This document shows positions 38,001 through 49,163 of a DNA stretch of 64,000 nt, in pieces; the first letter of the stretch is position 1, and each line of letters begins with the position of its first letter. The notes beneath the pieces were generated by a model. It did no database searches. It was given only the letters and a program-made list of their open reading frames with translations, and had not been told where the DNA came from. The position numbers were made by a program, and so were the translations under genes. The DNA is taken from contig OY997588.1 in NCBI GenBank assembly GCA_963921825.1, forward strand, positions 81,287,043 through 81,351,042, in the 5' to 3' direction. Source of the stretch: Erodium maritimum. Taxonomy: Eukaryota > Streptophyta > Magnoliopsida > Geraniales > Geraniaceae.

Positions 38001-38729
38001 GGCGGATAAGAGAACTCCGCTCCTGCTCCTCAACACACACGTAATCACCCTATCACCTGATCTCACCGTCACCTGACGTCTGTAGCAGTGAATCGTCGCT
38101 CGGTACCTCGCGAGCCAGTCCATACCAAGGATCACGTCAAAGGCGCTCATGTCAAGAACGAGCAAGTCCCCCAGAAATGGGCAATCTACCACCCTAATCG
38201 CACAGTCTCTGCAAACGGTGCTCAACACCACTGCACCCGTAGCCGGGGTCTCCAAACAAAGGGGCTGACTCAAAGTCTCAGCCCGCAAACCCAAAGAAGA
38301 AGCGATAGACGAAGAAATGAACGAATGGGAAGCTCCCGTATTAAAGAAAAAGGAAGTCCACGCATTATAAAGTAAACACGTACCTTGAGTGGCCTCATGG
38401 CCGGCGTACGACCTCTCAATCCTGGGATCAGTAACTGCAAAGATTCGGCCCTGACGTGCCGGCGGTCCTCCTCTAGGTGGTGGGGGAAGTGCCACCCGCT
38501 GCTCAGCTCTCTGCTGGTGCCTCTGACCTACTGCTCCCGCCGCTGGACGCGGAGCTCTCTGCTGCAGTGCCTGACGTGGTCTGCCAGGGGGCGCAGGGCG
38601 AATCTGAGTCTGCTGGGGCCTCGGTGCAGGCGCTCTGCCAGCTATCTCAGGGCACGCCCGGATGAAATGATCAGGTCGACCACACTGGAAGCATCCTCTC
38701 AGCTGCACTACCTCAGGACACGCGCGCAT
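35040..38729 (-). CDS. E4 pol polyprotein (zinc knuckle, protease, RT, RNase H, integrase, chromodomain)
   Basis: An open frame of 1229 residues. A CCHC knuckle lies at about residues 13-26 ([14 protein letters not shown]) and the protease centre at about 129-140 (TGASHSFIS). RT spans about 290-540, with [11 protein letters not shown] at 351, [11 protein letters not shown] at 382 and FVDDIL at 447. RNase H covers about 590-705 ([17 protein letters not shown]). Integrase covers about 810-1120, with [17 protein letters not shown] and [11 protein letters not shown]. The chromodomain is at about 1165-1225 ([22 protein letters not shown]). The family makes gag and pol as one polyprotein cut by its own protease. 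It is about 90% like E2 pol by eye. Confidence 0.93.
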   Translation of the reverse strand: MRACPEVVQLRGCFQCGRPDHFIRACPEIAGRAPAPRPQQTQIRPAPPGRPRQALQQRAPRPAAGAVGQRHQQRAEQRVALPPPPRGGPPARQGRIFAVTDPRIERSYAGHEATQGTCLLYNAWTSFFFNTGASHSFISSSIASSLGLRAETLSQPLCLETPATGAVVLSTVCRDCAIRVVDCPFLGDLLVLDMSAFDVILGMDWLARYRATIHCYRRQVTVRSGDRVITCVLRSRSGVLLSALTTGFEAEVVRSSTELPRVVREFPEVFPEELSGLPPAREVEFRIDLIPGTAPISMTPYRFAPAELVELKRQLEELQQKGFIRPSVSPWGAPALFVKKKGGALRMCIDYRKLNRVTVKNRYPMPRIDDLFDQLRGAKYFSKIDLRSGYYQLRVRAEDVEKTAFRTRYGHFEFLVMPFGLTNAPAAFMDLMNGIFRPYLDQFVVVFVDDILIYSPSEEAHAEHLRTVLTLLCAHQLYGNLEKCEFWLAEVKFLGHVVSREGILVDPTKVEAVSKWARPSSVFEIRSFLGLAGYYRRFVQDFSRFAAPMTALTRKGAEYIWTDECERAFCELKTRLTTAPVLIVPDRGVGYDVYCDASGEGLGCVLMQGGKVVAYGSRQLKVHERNYPTHDLELAAVAFALKSWRHYLYGEQFRVFSDHKSLKYIFSQRDLNMRQRRWMELLEEYDFELLYHPGKVNVVADALSRKSSHYVASIAVREWDMLEQLSLFRLELEEVTESMALCALVAQPTLFARVLEAQAEDAETAGIRQKLMDGVELEGWELGTDQGIRVRGRLFVPSECRDTVLRECHHSRLVVHPGGNKMYRDMRRQFWWSGMRGAVADFVSRCLTCQQVKAEHMRPAGLLQPLPITEWKWEHVTMDFVCGLPRSSKGHDAVWVVVDRLTKSAHFLGMRMTDSVDMLARLYVREIIRLHGVPVSVVSDRDPRFTSRFWKSLQKALGTEVLLSTAYHPETDGQSERTIQILEDMLRACVLDFQGSWEDHLPLAEFAYNNSYQSSIGMAPFESLYGRPCRSPVCWAEVGDRSLLGPDMIRETTEKVTLIRERLKTAQSRQKSYADRRRRPLEFMVGEHVFLRVSPRKGLVRFNRSGGKLALRFIGPFDVLEKIRAVAYRLALPPQLGNVHNVFHVSQLRKYIADPSHIIEWSDIEMADDVTFEEQPVEILGTKEKTLQNKTIPLVLVQWGHQGAESTWEREDEIRVKYPHLFDIEVSCF

Positions 38730-38795
38730 GAGATGGTCGGTGCTGCCACAGTGAAAATACCCCCTCAGCGCACCAGTCTGTCTGACTCCGGTCCC

Positions 38796-39896
38796 CTAGG
38801 GACGACCATCATGACGCTCTACGGGTCCAATGCCTCTCGGGCAGTCTCGTGCCAAGTGACCCTGCTGTCCACACTGAGGACACAGCTGTGCCACCGGGGC
38901 GGGTCCAACTGACGCGACAGTCCCAGCTCGGCGCATGCTAGCCTGCTGAAACTGAGACTGAAAGTGTCCTGCAACTCTCTGTCGGTGTCGGTCCCGACGG
39001 TCAGACGGCTGTAAGAAGCCACTCGGCCTAGGCCTGGTCTCTCGTACCCTGATGGTATCTCTGAAGTGCCTCTCCATGGCTAAAGCCTGATCCAAGAGGG
39101 TGGAGTAATCCGTGGTTCTGAAAGCGATAACCCTGTCGGCTATCGACGGGGCGAGCCCGTTCTCAAACCTCCTGCATCGGTCATCCGCAGTCTGCACCAA
39201 CTCTGGTGCGAAGCGGGCCAACGAAGTGAACCTCACAGCATACTCCGACACGCTCAAGCCTCCCTGTCGTAGATCCAGAAACTGCTGGCGCCTGTCATCC
39301 CGGATAGAGCGAGGGAAGTACTGCTCCAAGAATAGCCTGCTGAACAACTCGAAGTCACTGCCGACTCTACCCTGCACTGACTGCCACCAGTAGTAGGCCT
39401 CTCCCTCAAGATGAAAAGTGGCGAACGAAACTCTCAGACGCCCCTCCGATACTCCAGAGGTATCGAGATTGCGGGTCACCCGCTCCAACCAACCAGAAGC
39501 TGCCTCGGGGTCCGCTCCCCCGGAGTAGGTCGGCGTACCAAGTCTACGAAACTCTCTGAGTGCCTGGGCCGTGACGCTGTCAAGCTGGCCTGGCCTCTCT
39601 CCAAAATCTGCTGAAGCAGCAGGCACGGGCTCTGGTGCCGGTGCAGTAGTCCCTTGCTGCGCGCTCAAGGCCGCTAGCACAGCGCGAACCACCTCCTCGA
39701 GAGGGGTCGCCTGAGTCGGCTCTGCGACTGGAACTATCCTGGGTGGCGATCCTGTCGGTCCACCTCCAAAACTCTGATGATCTGTGGAAGCAGCATCCTG
39801 GGCGTCAGCTGCCCCCTCCTGCTCAACAGCAGGTGTCTGCCTCGGACCCCTAGCTGAGCGGCCCCGGGTACCTCTAGGAACGTACGTACGAGCCAT
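38796..39896 (-). CDS. E4 gag
   Basis: The start at 39896 gives MARTYVPRGTRGRSARG, the family N-terminus; the frame stays open further upstream without a match. A low-complexity region is followed by the gag core (GTPTYSGGADPEAASGW, ATFHLEGEAYYWWQ, LFLEQYFPRSIRDDRRQQF, PSIADRVIAFRTTDYSTL) and a CCHC knuckle CPQCGQQGHLARDCP near the end. It forms the particle and binds RNA. The pol frame lies immediately downstream. Confidence 0.92.
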   Translation of the reverse strand: MARTYVPRGTRGRSARGPRQTPAVEQEGAADAQDAASTDHQSFGGGPTGSPPRIVPVAEPTQATPLEEVVRAVLAALSAQQGTTAPAPEPVPAASADFGERPGQLDSVTAQALREFRRLGTPTYSGGADPEAASGWLERVTRNLDTSGVSEGRLRVSFATFHLEGEAYYWWQSVQGRVGSDFELFSRLFLEQYFPRSIRDDRRQQFLDLRQGGLSVSEYAVRFTSLARFAPELVQTADDRCRRFENGLAPSIADRVIAFRTTDYSTLLDQALAMERHFRDTIRVRETRPRPSGFLQPSDRRDRHRQRVAGHFQSQFQQASMRRAGTVASVGPAPVAQLCPQCGQQGHLARDCPRGIGPVERHDGRP

Positions 39897-40838
39897 GTTG
39901 TCTATCCGCCTGCACGGATAACGCACATGTTCATTACTCAGTTCAACAACGGTTCTCACACGTTACAAGGACGCACACACGCGTCAAACCAGTCAGCCAC
40001 AGATACGCCCCTCACACTAGTAGATATATATACTCATATAATATAACACCCAAGTTCGCATCTCTATGCGTCACACAGCAACAACCAGCGATTTAGCAAT
40101 CAACACCAACTCTCATAGGAGGGTTCAATCAAACAGAGAAATCCACTCCCACAGGAGGATTCAATCAATCAAAGAAATCCACTCCCACAGGAGGATTCAT
40201 TCTCAGGCACATCACACAAGCGGCACAACACAACGGGCATACCCCTTGCTCGGGTATCCTTTCGCAAAGGGGGTTTAGTACCTAACACAACTCGATTTAA
40301 AAGTCATCCTTAGCCTTTTCCTCTCTTTCATGAATTCCCATTTCTTAACTTTTACTCAAACCTTTTCATGTCGATCTCATGTTGTTACAATCTGGTTCAG
40401 GCGTCCCCGAACTTCATCGCAACAACTTGACATCAAAACATCACGCTCGACTACAGTGGCGCCCCTGAGTCAACCCGTGATGGTGTAAACATTCTAGTTC
40501 TACTGAAAATTCGGCATGCCCCATTCGTATTTCCCTTAACCCTCCGCTTAAGCGGGACAACCACCAATACAAATTCACCAGGTACAAGCACACAGAATTC
40601 TCATGCTCTTTCAAGGCATCACACAATCAAAATAATGGAGTTCTCATACTCCTAAGGTACACAACGCAATCAATAAACGGAGTCCTCGTGCTCCCAATTA
40701 CTACGGGGTACTCGTGCCCCAAACTCAACCATAACACACGCTCGCAACTTACCGAGACCCTAACTCGTAAGCCAGCCAACCTATACTCGCAACCACGTAG
40801 GCCAGCCAAAGAATACTCGTAACCGTATAGGCCAGCTA
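39897..40838 (-). other. E4 leader, gag-proximal part
   Basis: Non-coding leader. Near 40100-40200 three related units carrying CCCACAGGAGGATTCA occur, and around 40570-40730 there are units like those that begin the E2 minisatellite (GTGCTCCCAA, CTCGTGCCCC). Confidence 0.7.
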
Positions 40839-41010
40839 AACTCGCAACCTCCCCGAGGCCAGCAAAATAACACTCGCAACCTCCTCGAGGCCAGCAAAAT
40901 AACACTCGCAACCTCCTCGAGGCCAGCAAAATAACACTCGCAACCTCCTCGAGGCCAGCAAAATAACACTCGCAACCTCCTCGAAGCCAGCAAAATAACA
41001 CTCGCAACCT
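40839..41010. repeat. 32-bp minisatellite in E4 leader
   Basis: Five units with period 32, marked by GAGGCCAGCAAAATAACACT at 40855, 40887, 40919, 40951 and, with one change, 40983. It lies where E2 has an unrelated 39-bp array. Confidence 0.93.
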
Positions 41011-41423
41011 TAGTACCCGGCTCTCATGGCCACCCAACACAAATCAACACACGGCTCTCATGGCCACCCAAGACTCAACAGTCAAACACAAATCTCCCCT
41101 TAAACATGGCCAAACCACAACTTGAAAATTTCTCGAAGTAAAACGCCAAAGGCAAACACCACTAACTGTTGGCTCTCACTATCATGTATGCATAGCGGGT
41201 CGGTCATTGACCGTCAATCCAATTCCGATCTCAACCATTCGGCCTCACCGATCATTAGTGAGAGGATACCAATCAAGTAATGCAAACATTGTAGTGCAAG
41301 ATTTCAATTAGGACAACCCTTAAAGCAACTCAAAACTCCAACTCCCTAATTCTACCCACCTAATTGACTTCGGTCCGAGGTTTGAAAATCAGTTCGTAAG
41401 ACACCTGTTTCAACTGAAACCAG
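41011..41423 (-). other. E4 leader, primer-site side
   Basis: Non-coding; nearly the same as the corresponding part of E2 (23456-23836). Confidence 0.7.
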
Positions 41424-41435
41424 GCTCTGATACCA
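41424..41435 (-). other. E4 primer binding site (initiator Met tRNA)
   Basis: The minus strand reads TGGTATCAGAGC, three bases from the 5' LTR. Confidence 0.92.
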
Positions 41436-41722
41436 AATTGTCACGCCCCAAATCCGGTTATCGCCCGGACTCGAGGCATGACGGGTAAGAGAAGACAATA
41501 AAACAAAGAAACAATATTAAATCTCGAAAATCTCCAGTGAGTACTCCAATCCATAACCTCAAGTACAGTATAAGTAACCCTCATGGGGTGTAGTAATAAG
41601 TTTTTACCAAACTGTTTTTAAATAAAGGAAATAAACATGAAGTCTCTATGAACCCACACCGAGAAGCGCCCAAGCTTCTACTCCTCAATCAAGCCTGTAG
41701 ACACAACATCAAAACAAAGGGG

Positions 41723-41736
41723 TGAGCTCACGCTCA
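41723..41736 (-). other. LTR hairpin, E4 5' LTR (sense loop GTGA)
   Basis: Same as the copy at 32618-32631. Confidence 0.65.
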
Positions 41737-43087
41737 GTAGGGAAAACGCATGACAAGGTAGACCTTACTCGAACAAGATCAACAATAAAGTTAACAGAAA
41801 ATAACTTAACAAAACAAGGGTAATAAGTAAACAAATCAATGCCGTGGCACATGAAGTCACCACCTCCGATCCACATGATGTGTCCTCTCGGATTCTCCCT
41901 CAAATCCAGAGGAGACGCATAACATTGAGGCGACCGGAAACAACCCTTCGGGGCGCTTATCATCGGGATTCTCAGAAACGTCTCCAAAGGATTTTATGTC
42001 ATTGGGAACCCAGGGCCATACTCCCGTAGGAGCGCACACGTGGGCAATTTAATAAATAACCAATATATCATCCCACACCGGACTCCCCAACGGTGTAGGT
42101 ACCATACCATAACAACAATCAACTCTATCTCACCCTACACCGGACTCCTCAACGGTGTAGGTACCATATCGTATCAACCATAATTCCATAACATCTTAGC
42201 AACACGCTTACCGAAACTTAACACCAACCAATCCAACCACAGTTAAACCACTAACACACATAGTTCACCCATCACCAATTCCCCATAGCACACAGTACAC
42301 AAATCACTAGATCGATTCACACCAATTACACAATTCCAACTTACCGTCACTTACCAGTTTCGAACCACCGGGGCATCGATCACCTGATTGCACCGCTCGG
42401 TACAACCAGTCATACTCGATACCCCCAACAACCAACCAAATAAATCAAGTAATCATTCGAATACAATCAACGAGCAAATACGAGTATGATCAAATAAATC
42501 ATAAAGCCTCCAAAAGAGCATTCAAGCATGCAATTTCGCTAGTTTCATTAGACTCTTTAGCCTATCCACTAAGCAATCAACAACCAAGCATGTGATCCTA
42601 TCACGCAACTAATCCGAGGGCTTTGCCAAGGCTCCTCTACCAGACAATCATATCCCAAGTATTGAAAAGCGATTTACACTAGTGATTGGCATCCTAATCG
42701 GTCACCACTAGACTCTCCGGTTATTAGCAATTGAAAGATGATTAAGCTAGTTATTCGCATACTATATGCATATCTAGGACCTTTTCCAATTTTATTAGCC
42801 TAGCATGCATACTAGGCATCGTAAACGAGAGGTTAAGGCTTTCCCTACCTCAAGGTCCTCCTCGTCAACGCTTTGGTGAAGTCCGGTGATCACCACCTCG
42901 CTCTTCCCTCGGGCCTCGGTGTGATCCTTGCTCCTCTAGCTCGATCCCCAAGGTCTTGGACACAAAGAAACACTAATTAGGTTCCACTTAAACAGTAAGA
43001 AAGACCCCCAAAACCCTTCCGAAGTTCATCTCAAAACCAAGGTGTAAACACTTCGAAAAATCCCCAAGAAACCCTCACTCTGGTGGG

Positions 43088-43220
43088 TCGCGGATCTGGT
43101 CACGGATCCGTGATGGCAACCCTCACGGTCACCGTCACGGAGCCGTGACGAGTGCCGTCACGGACTCCCTCACGGAGCCGTGACGTCGCCCGTCACGGGA
43201 TCCGTCACGGATCCGTGACG
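43088..43220 (-). repeat. TCACGG palindrome array in E4 5' LTR
   Basis: Same array as in the partner LTR. Confidence 0.7.
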
Positions 43221-44109
43221 CACCAGGGCAGTTTCGCCCTTCGTCAACCTCCAGCTCCAAAACTCCGAAAATCTACCTTCAAACCCAGAAATTTCCCAAA
43301 GCCAACCCCCAAAATAGTCCAAATCCTTCAATACTCCTCTACCCATGGTGGGAATCAATACACAAACAAGTTTTCCAATGATTCATCAAATCAAACCCAC
43401 TTCAAAAACTCCAAACCACCATTGATTTCTCCACAAAAACTTCACCAAGCTCTTCATCAACACCAACTCCCATCATTTCTACTTAACCCAACATCATCTA
43501 GCCATTTTTTTCACCCAAAACCCAAGGAAAATAGATGAAGAGAAAAGTTGAGTAGAGAGTTCCATTACCTCTAGAATGTGAGGATGAAGAGGATGCTAGT
43601 GTTTTTGAGGGTGGAAGGCTAGAGGATGACTCCAAATGGTTCCTTCTTCTTAGATTCTCCTTCAAGCTTCCATGGGAGCTCTTCTCCCTTTCTTCCTCTC
43701 CAATTTTCGGCTACAACAATGCAAATAGGAAATGATTTTGCTTCTCCAACACATATAATACCTAAATGTTGCAATGACTTAAAGGCCCTTGAGCTAGAAA
43801 CCCATGTAGGAGCTTTTGGGAGGGTAAAAGGGACAATAACTATCCCTTTTTCTCTCATTCAACCAAAATAGGACAAGTGTCCCTCTAGCTCATTTAATTT
43901 CCCCACTTAAATTCCAGCACTTTTAAAAATTGAAGCTTTAGTCGATATGAAGTCTCGTTTTGACCAAAATTGACTTTATGCAATATTATATTCAAATGAA
44001 AGGGTTTTCTTCCCTGAAGCCAACCGTGATAATGGCTACTTCGTTTGAGTTCCGGAGAAGTCCCGAGTGACTTCCGGAGTTACCGGTTCGACCGGAAGCG
44101 GGTCTTACA

Positions 44110-44190
44110 CCGCTCCTCCGCTAGTGCCTGGTCCACGAGTGTAGAATAATCCTCATTCCTGAAGGCAATGACTCGATCCGCGATCGACGG
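44110..44190 (-). pseudogene. E0 gag, 81-bp piece between E4 and E5
   Basis: On the minus strand it reads like PSIADRVIAFRNEDYSTL, the same gag stretch as in E4. It begins with the second ccgct (44110-44114) and ends with the first gacgg (44186-44190). Confidence 0.88.
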
Positions 44191-46138
44191 TGTAAAGAAC
44201 GGGAAGATTACTATTTGAGTTAGTAATTTTGACGTCGTAGTTTGGGAACGAGTTAATTTTCGATCGCTTTCAAAAAAAAGGAAGGGGGGAAAGACAAAAG
44301 GAGAAAAGAAAAGAAAATTATATATATTATATTTATCTAGAGGGTCGGACCGGGTTGGTCAGACCCAACCAGCAACCCAAGCCGGGTCAGGCCTAACCCA
44401 GCCTAACTGGCATTTGGGCCGAGCGGCCCATTCGCGTTCTGAGGCCCGTTTAGGCCGGCCCTCTTCTTCTTCGTGGACGCCTCTCCCCCTCCACCTCACT
44501 CTCTCGTCCTCGCCCCGAAGTCGCGTCACCCCACTCTGTCCAGCAACCACCGCCACCGTCTCTCCATCTCCCGACCCAGCTCACAACACCGTCCCCCTCT
44601 CCCTCACCGTCCTCTCCTTCACCTTCTCCGGCTAGATCCGGCCACGCCGTCCCTTCCACCTCCTCTTCTCCCTCATCCCGAGCCGCCACCCTAGCACAAG
44701 TTCCGGCCACGCTCTCGTCCCCGGCGTTCTCTCCCTTCCCCGTCCTGAGCTCCATCTCATCTCGAGCTCCCGACGGCCACTCCTCGTCGGCCGAGCTCAT
44801 CGCCCCTCTCACCCTTCTTCTCGTCTTCTCCGGCTGCGTCATCTCTCACGCGCCGCCGAACTTCCCATCAGCGCCGTCGTTCTCGCCGGATCTGAGACGG
44901 AAATCGCACCGTCCAGATCTGAGGCGAGAAGACCCGCCTCGCTCCGCCGCTCCTACGTCTACAACCCCCTCCCCGCCATCGTCCCTTTCCCCTACGGTAA
45001 GCGTTACAACCGTGGGTTTGGTCGCCGGCGAAGTCGTCGCCGGCGGTCGGAAACTTCTCCCCAGCCTCGTTTCTTACCCTTTCATTTCTCGAGTTGTCTG
45101 GTTATGTTCATTTGGTGTTGAAACTGAAGCAGAGTAATCATTTTTGTTAAAGAAATTAAAAGAACTGAATTTAGAATCAGATCTATTTGAAATCAAAAAC
45201 GGGGAAAGGAATCAGTTTTGTTTAAAAAGACTATAATTCGAACATCTGAACGACGTAGGGCTGTTGAACATTTTTGGTAACTAGAAAGGCTAAATCGGAC
45301 TTTAAAAGGACTTAGAACGGGACAAAAGTGGAAAGTTGAATCGGACCCTCGGGATTCGAGCCTCGAAACCCGCACCTCGGGATCCGTACCCTAGCAACCG
45401 TGCCTCGGTTTACGTGCACCGGGTTTTGTGCTCGGGGCTCGGGTACTCGAGCCCGATTCGTTGTTTAACCTCGCTTTAGACCCGTTCGAGTTTTAAAAGG
45501 AATAGTAGTGATTTTACTTTGGGCCTTACCTGATCTGATCGTAAGTTCGAATTGTTAAAACCCAGATTGGACTTCCCCCGAGAAGACGGAGTTGGCCCGG
45601 TCGTCAGCAGCTCGGAGTATTATTAGAGGAAGACCGCCAGGTAGGGAAAGTCTAACTCCTCGAGTATTTCAATACTAGTATGTCTTCTAGGTTAATGAAA
45701 TCGGAAAGGTCCTAGAATTGCATATAGGATGCGAATACTAGAATAATTGCCTTTGAATTACTAATAACCGGATGTGTCTAGTAAGCATGTTTAGGATGCA
45801 AATCACTAGCATAATTCGCTTTCAATACTTGGATTTTGATTTACTGGTAGAGGGGTCGTGATGAGCCCTCGGATTAGTTGTGTGTTAGGCTCACATGCTT
45901 GGTTGCTAGTCATTAGGATAATCAAGAGTTTAACGAAACTAGATTGAATGCATGCTTGAATGCCTGAATGCTTAAATGCTTGAATGATCGAATGCATGCT
46001 TGTGTGATTGAACGTTGGATGAATGATTAAGTGTAATTGGTTGTGCTAAAGGATATGATCGGGTGATTGATAGACCGATGGAGTGCGGATGGTAAGTAAG
46101 ATGGTAAGTGTAATTACGGGTATGAATCCCTTGTGTGA

Positions 46139-46430
46139 TTAGTTGTGGACCCTGCGGGGCATTGATTGTTTGATCCTACGGAACATGGTTTGGTAGATCC
46201 TGCGGGAGATTGTTGGGTAGATCCTACGGGATAATGTTAGGTAGACCCTGCGGGGTATCGTTTGGCAGATCCTACGGGATAACGGTTAGGGACCCTGCGG
46301 GGCATCGGTTATTGATCCTGCGGGATAACGGTTAGGGACCCTGCGGGACATTGGTTAGTGATTCAGCTGGATATTGGTTATAGACCCTGCGGGACATTGA
46401 TAGGATGATCCTGCGGGATAATGATTATTG
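46139..46430 (+). repeat. Short degenerate tandem repeats in E5
   Basis: About ten irregular units of some 27-32 bp built on GACCCTGCGGG or GATCCTACGGG, directly upstream of the 62-bp array. Confidence 0.85.
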
Positions 46431-46662
46431 TTGACTCGGTATGATACCTACACCGTTGAGGAGTCCGATGTAGGATGAGATAATGATTATTGTTGATACG
46501 GTATGGTACCTACACCGTTGAGGAGTCCGGTGTAGGATGAGATAATGATTATTGTTGATACAGTATGGTACCTACACCGTTGAGGAGTCCGGTGTAGGAT
46601 GAGATAATGATTATTGTTGATACGGTATGGTACCTATACCGTTGAGGAGTCCGGTGTAGGAT
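46423..46662 (+). repeat. 62-bp tandem array in E5 (four units)
   Basis: Unit starts TTGA at 46431, 46493, 46555 and 46617 show an exact period of 62. The core is GGTACCTACACCGTTGAGGA. Confidence 0.93.
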
Positions 46663-47073
46663 GATAGAATGGTTACTTGAGATTCACCCGAGTGTGTGCG
46701 TCCTGCGGGAGCATTACCTCGGTTCCCGATGATCTATGGTCCTCTGGACCGAGGGACAATCCGACATAACACAAGGACTATTGTGGATCGGAGTATGGGA
46801 TCCGACATGACACAAGAACCTAGTGTTCCGGAGTATTCGGATTGAAGTTGTTAGCGTGATATTCACTTGTTCTCATTTTAATGGATATCAAATACTTGCA
46901 GTACCTCCCTTTTGATTTCTCATAATACCGTTATTCTTAAGAATTGAGTATTATTTCCTCTTTAGTCTTTTCATAGTATGTTATTGGGTAATGGTATTAA
47001 CTGCACATTGTGCGACCGTGCTAAAACCCTTTTATTACTAAAATGAGGTTAACCTGTTTATGATTTTCCCTAC

Positions 47074-47087
47074 TGAGCGTAAGCTCA
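47074..47087 (+). other. LTR hairpin, E5 (loop GTAA)
   Basis: TGAGC-GTAA-GCTCA, in the sense orientation of the solo LTR. Confidence 0.65.
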
Positions 47088-47393
47088 CCCCTTTTTGTTT
47101 TATCTATTGTTTATACAGGCGTGTTTGGTGAGTAATGGGCTCGAAGCTCGGGAGCTTCCGGAGAGTCTGGGCTTGTTTAGAGACGTCTTGGTCATTGTAT
47201 TGAACCTCACATTTTATTTGCTTATTCGGAGCTTGACTCTTATTACAGTTTCAGAAACCTTTTTATCGAGTTATTGTTTGGAATTAAACTTTGAGACTTA
47301 CTATCGTTGAAAGGTTGTGTTTTATGTTATTTTTTTTATTCTCAACTAAAGTCACGTCTCGAGTCCGCCCAAAACCGGATTTGGGGCGTGACA

Positions 47394-48136
47394 GACGGAA
47401 TGAGCCCTCCCTCGAATCGTATACGTCGGAGTGCCTCAGTCGGCACCATCTCCGGTGCGAAGCGAGACATGGAGGTGAACCTCGCCTCATACTCAGATAC
47501 AGACATATCCCTCTGGCCCAGCTACAGGAACCTCGCCTCACGGGCTGATCTCGGGAAGTACTGCTCCAAGAACAGTCTTCCGAACAACTGAAAGTCGTCT
47601 CCAACCCTGCGCTGCTCGCGCTGCCACCAAAAGTATGCCTCATCCCTCAGCTGGAATGCGGAAAAGGATACTCTCATGTGCTCTTCCACGATCCCCGATG
47701 TATCCAAGTTGCGGATGATCTGTCCCAGCCACCTCTCGGCTGCCTCGGAGTCTGGCTCCCCGGAAAAGATAGGAGTACCCAACCTGAGGAAGTCCCTCAA
47801 CGCTTGGGCTGTGTAACTGTCGGCCTGACTCGGCCTGGCAACAGTAGCTGCAGTGGCAGCAGACACGGTCTCAGGTGCCGGTGATGCAGTCTCCCTCTGG
47901 GCGCTGATCGTCGCGAGAACTGTGCGAACCACCTCCTCCAGAGTGGTCCCCGGGGTCGGCTCTACGACTGGAGGACCTCTGGGCGGTGGCTCTAACGGTC
48001 CCGGCTCATCTCTCTCGTGCTCCGTAGAGGTAGCACCCTGGGCACTCGTTGCCCCTGCCTGCTCAATGGCAGGTGGCTGCCCCTTGCACCTAGCTGGGCG
48101 ACCTCTAGTGCCTCTCAGAATGTAGGTACGAGCCAT
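47394..48136 (-). pseudogene. E0 gag, N-terminal part
   Basis: The start at 48136 gives MARTYILRGTRGRPARC. An open stretch of about 200 residues covers the variable N-terminal region and gag core (TPIFSGEPDSEAAERWLG, FQLRDEAYFWWQ, LFLEQYFPRSAR). The rest of gag lies beyond E5 and E4. Broken. Confidence 0.87.
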
Positions 48137-49151
48137 GTCGCTTGTATCTGCTGCACGGATAAACGCACATGCTCAGTTTCTCAAATTCGAATAAAGCGGC
48201 TCGCTTAAAACAGTAACGTTCACACACGTTTCACAAGGGTCATACTCGGACCAACAGTAAACTTAGTCTTAGTATAGTCATAGATAATATCATTTAATCA
48301 GAGAAGTCCGCGCACTTGTGCGTCTCACAGAATCAATCACACAATTCAACCATCTCCCATAGGAGGCACAGTTTCAAACAAGTCACACATCACACCGTTC
48401 ACATCACACAACAATTCCACAGAGTCTCCGCACTAACTCAATTTCACAGGTTCTCAACACATTTCTCTTTCTATCACAACATTCATGTCTATATCTCGTC
48501 GTTACAACCCAATTCAGGCGTCCCCGAACATCATTGTAACCACTTGACACCCCCCTATCACGTTCGACTACGGTGGTGCCCCTGAGTCAACCCGTGATAG
48601 TACAAACACTTCATTTTTACAGAAATTTAGGCATGACACGTTCGAAAATTCCACTAACCATCCGCTTAAGTGGGACATTCAATAAACAAATTGCACAAAG
48701 CATTCAGCACAATATAGCACACAACAAAACATCACAATTACACACCTCGGGTCTCGGTAATTACTCGATTAACACCCGGCCAAGTCAACACTTTGATCCA
48801 ACCAATCACTCAACGACCGACCAAGGCGGCAACCCACATAACGATCAATCAACATACACATCATAAACTGTATCGAGCACCGCTTGCTAACCCAGCCTCA
48901 ATCTCAACCGATCGGCATAACAGTTCAACCAAGGCACATAGCATAACACAAAGTACAGAAAGACTCAAACATAGCACAAAATAAGACAATACATCAAACA
49001 AGGCACTTCGCCATCCGAGACTCTCGTCGTCTCGTATCTACGCATATGACATTTCCAACTTGCGTAACCGACACTAGAACCTTAATAACCTAACTCTACC
49101 CACTTAATCGACGTACGGTCCGAGGTTTGAAAAACAATTTCAGTGAAACCA
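48137..49151 (-). other. E0 untranslated leader
   Basis: About 1 kb of AC-rich (plus strand) non-coding DNA resembling the leaders of E1, E2 and E4 near the gag start and near the primer site. No tandem array. Confidence 0.75.
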
Positions 49152-49163
49152 GGGTCTGATACC
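49152..49163 (-). other. E0 primer binding site
   Basis: Minus strand TGGTATCAGACC, one base off the initiator-Met form, four bases from the 5' LTR. Confidence 0.85.

Larger units (their letters stand above)
32334..44109 (-). mobile_element. E4: young, nearly whole Ty3/gypsy Tekay-type chromovirus in E0 gag
   Basis: 11,776 bp on the minus strand: 5' LTR 41439-44109, primer site, leader with minisatellite, gag 39896-38796, pol 38729-35040, polypurine tract, 3' LTR 32334-35005. Nothing is inserted in it. About 18 LTR differences over 2672 bp were counted by eye (0.7%), which suggests roughly 0.3 million years at 1.3e-8 per site per year. It is the most complete element of the window and looks broken in perhaps one or two places only. 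It is close to E2 in coding sequence but has the longer LTR form. Confidence 0.95.
41439..44109 (-). repeat. E4 5' LTR (2671 bp)
   Basis: Partner of 32334-35005, about 99.3% identical by eye. Confidence 0.95.
44191..47393 (+). mobile_element. E5: solo LTR of a Tekay-like gypsy element (3203 bp)
   Basis: It begins TGTAAAGAACG and ends with the Tekay LTR terminus AACCGGATTTGGGGCGTGACA (the last 20 bases at 47374-47393). A perfect gacgg duplication flanks it (44186-44190 and 47394-47398). No internal region is present, so it is a solo LTR left by LTR-LTR recombination. Its 5' half differs from the other LTRs here: it lacks the TCACGG array and holds a GC- and CT-rich stretch at about 44450-45000. 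The distal part shares the hairpin and the 62-bp units. Confidence 0.9.

Noticed and set aside
44414-44842. Open frames in the GC-rich part of E5
   Set aside because: Low-complexity serine/proline- or charge-rich translations in several frames at once, explained by base composition; kept only as a captured-exon idea in the findings.
48137-49151. Host gene in the AC-rich stretch left of the E0 LTR
   Set aside because: It sits between E0 gag and its primer site and resembles the leaders of the other Tekay elements.
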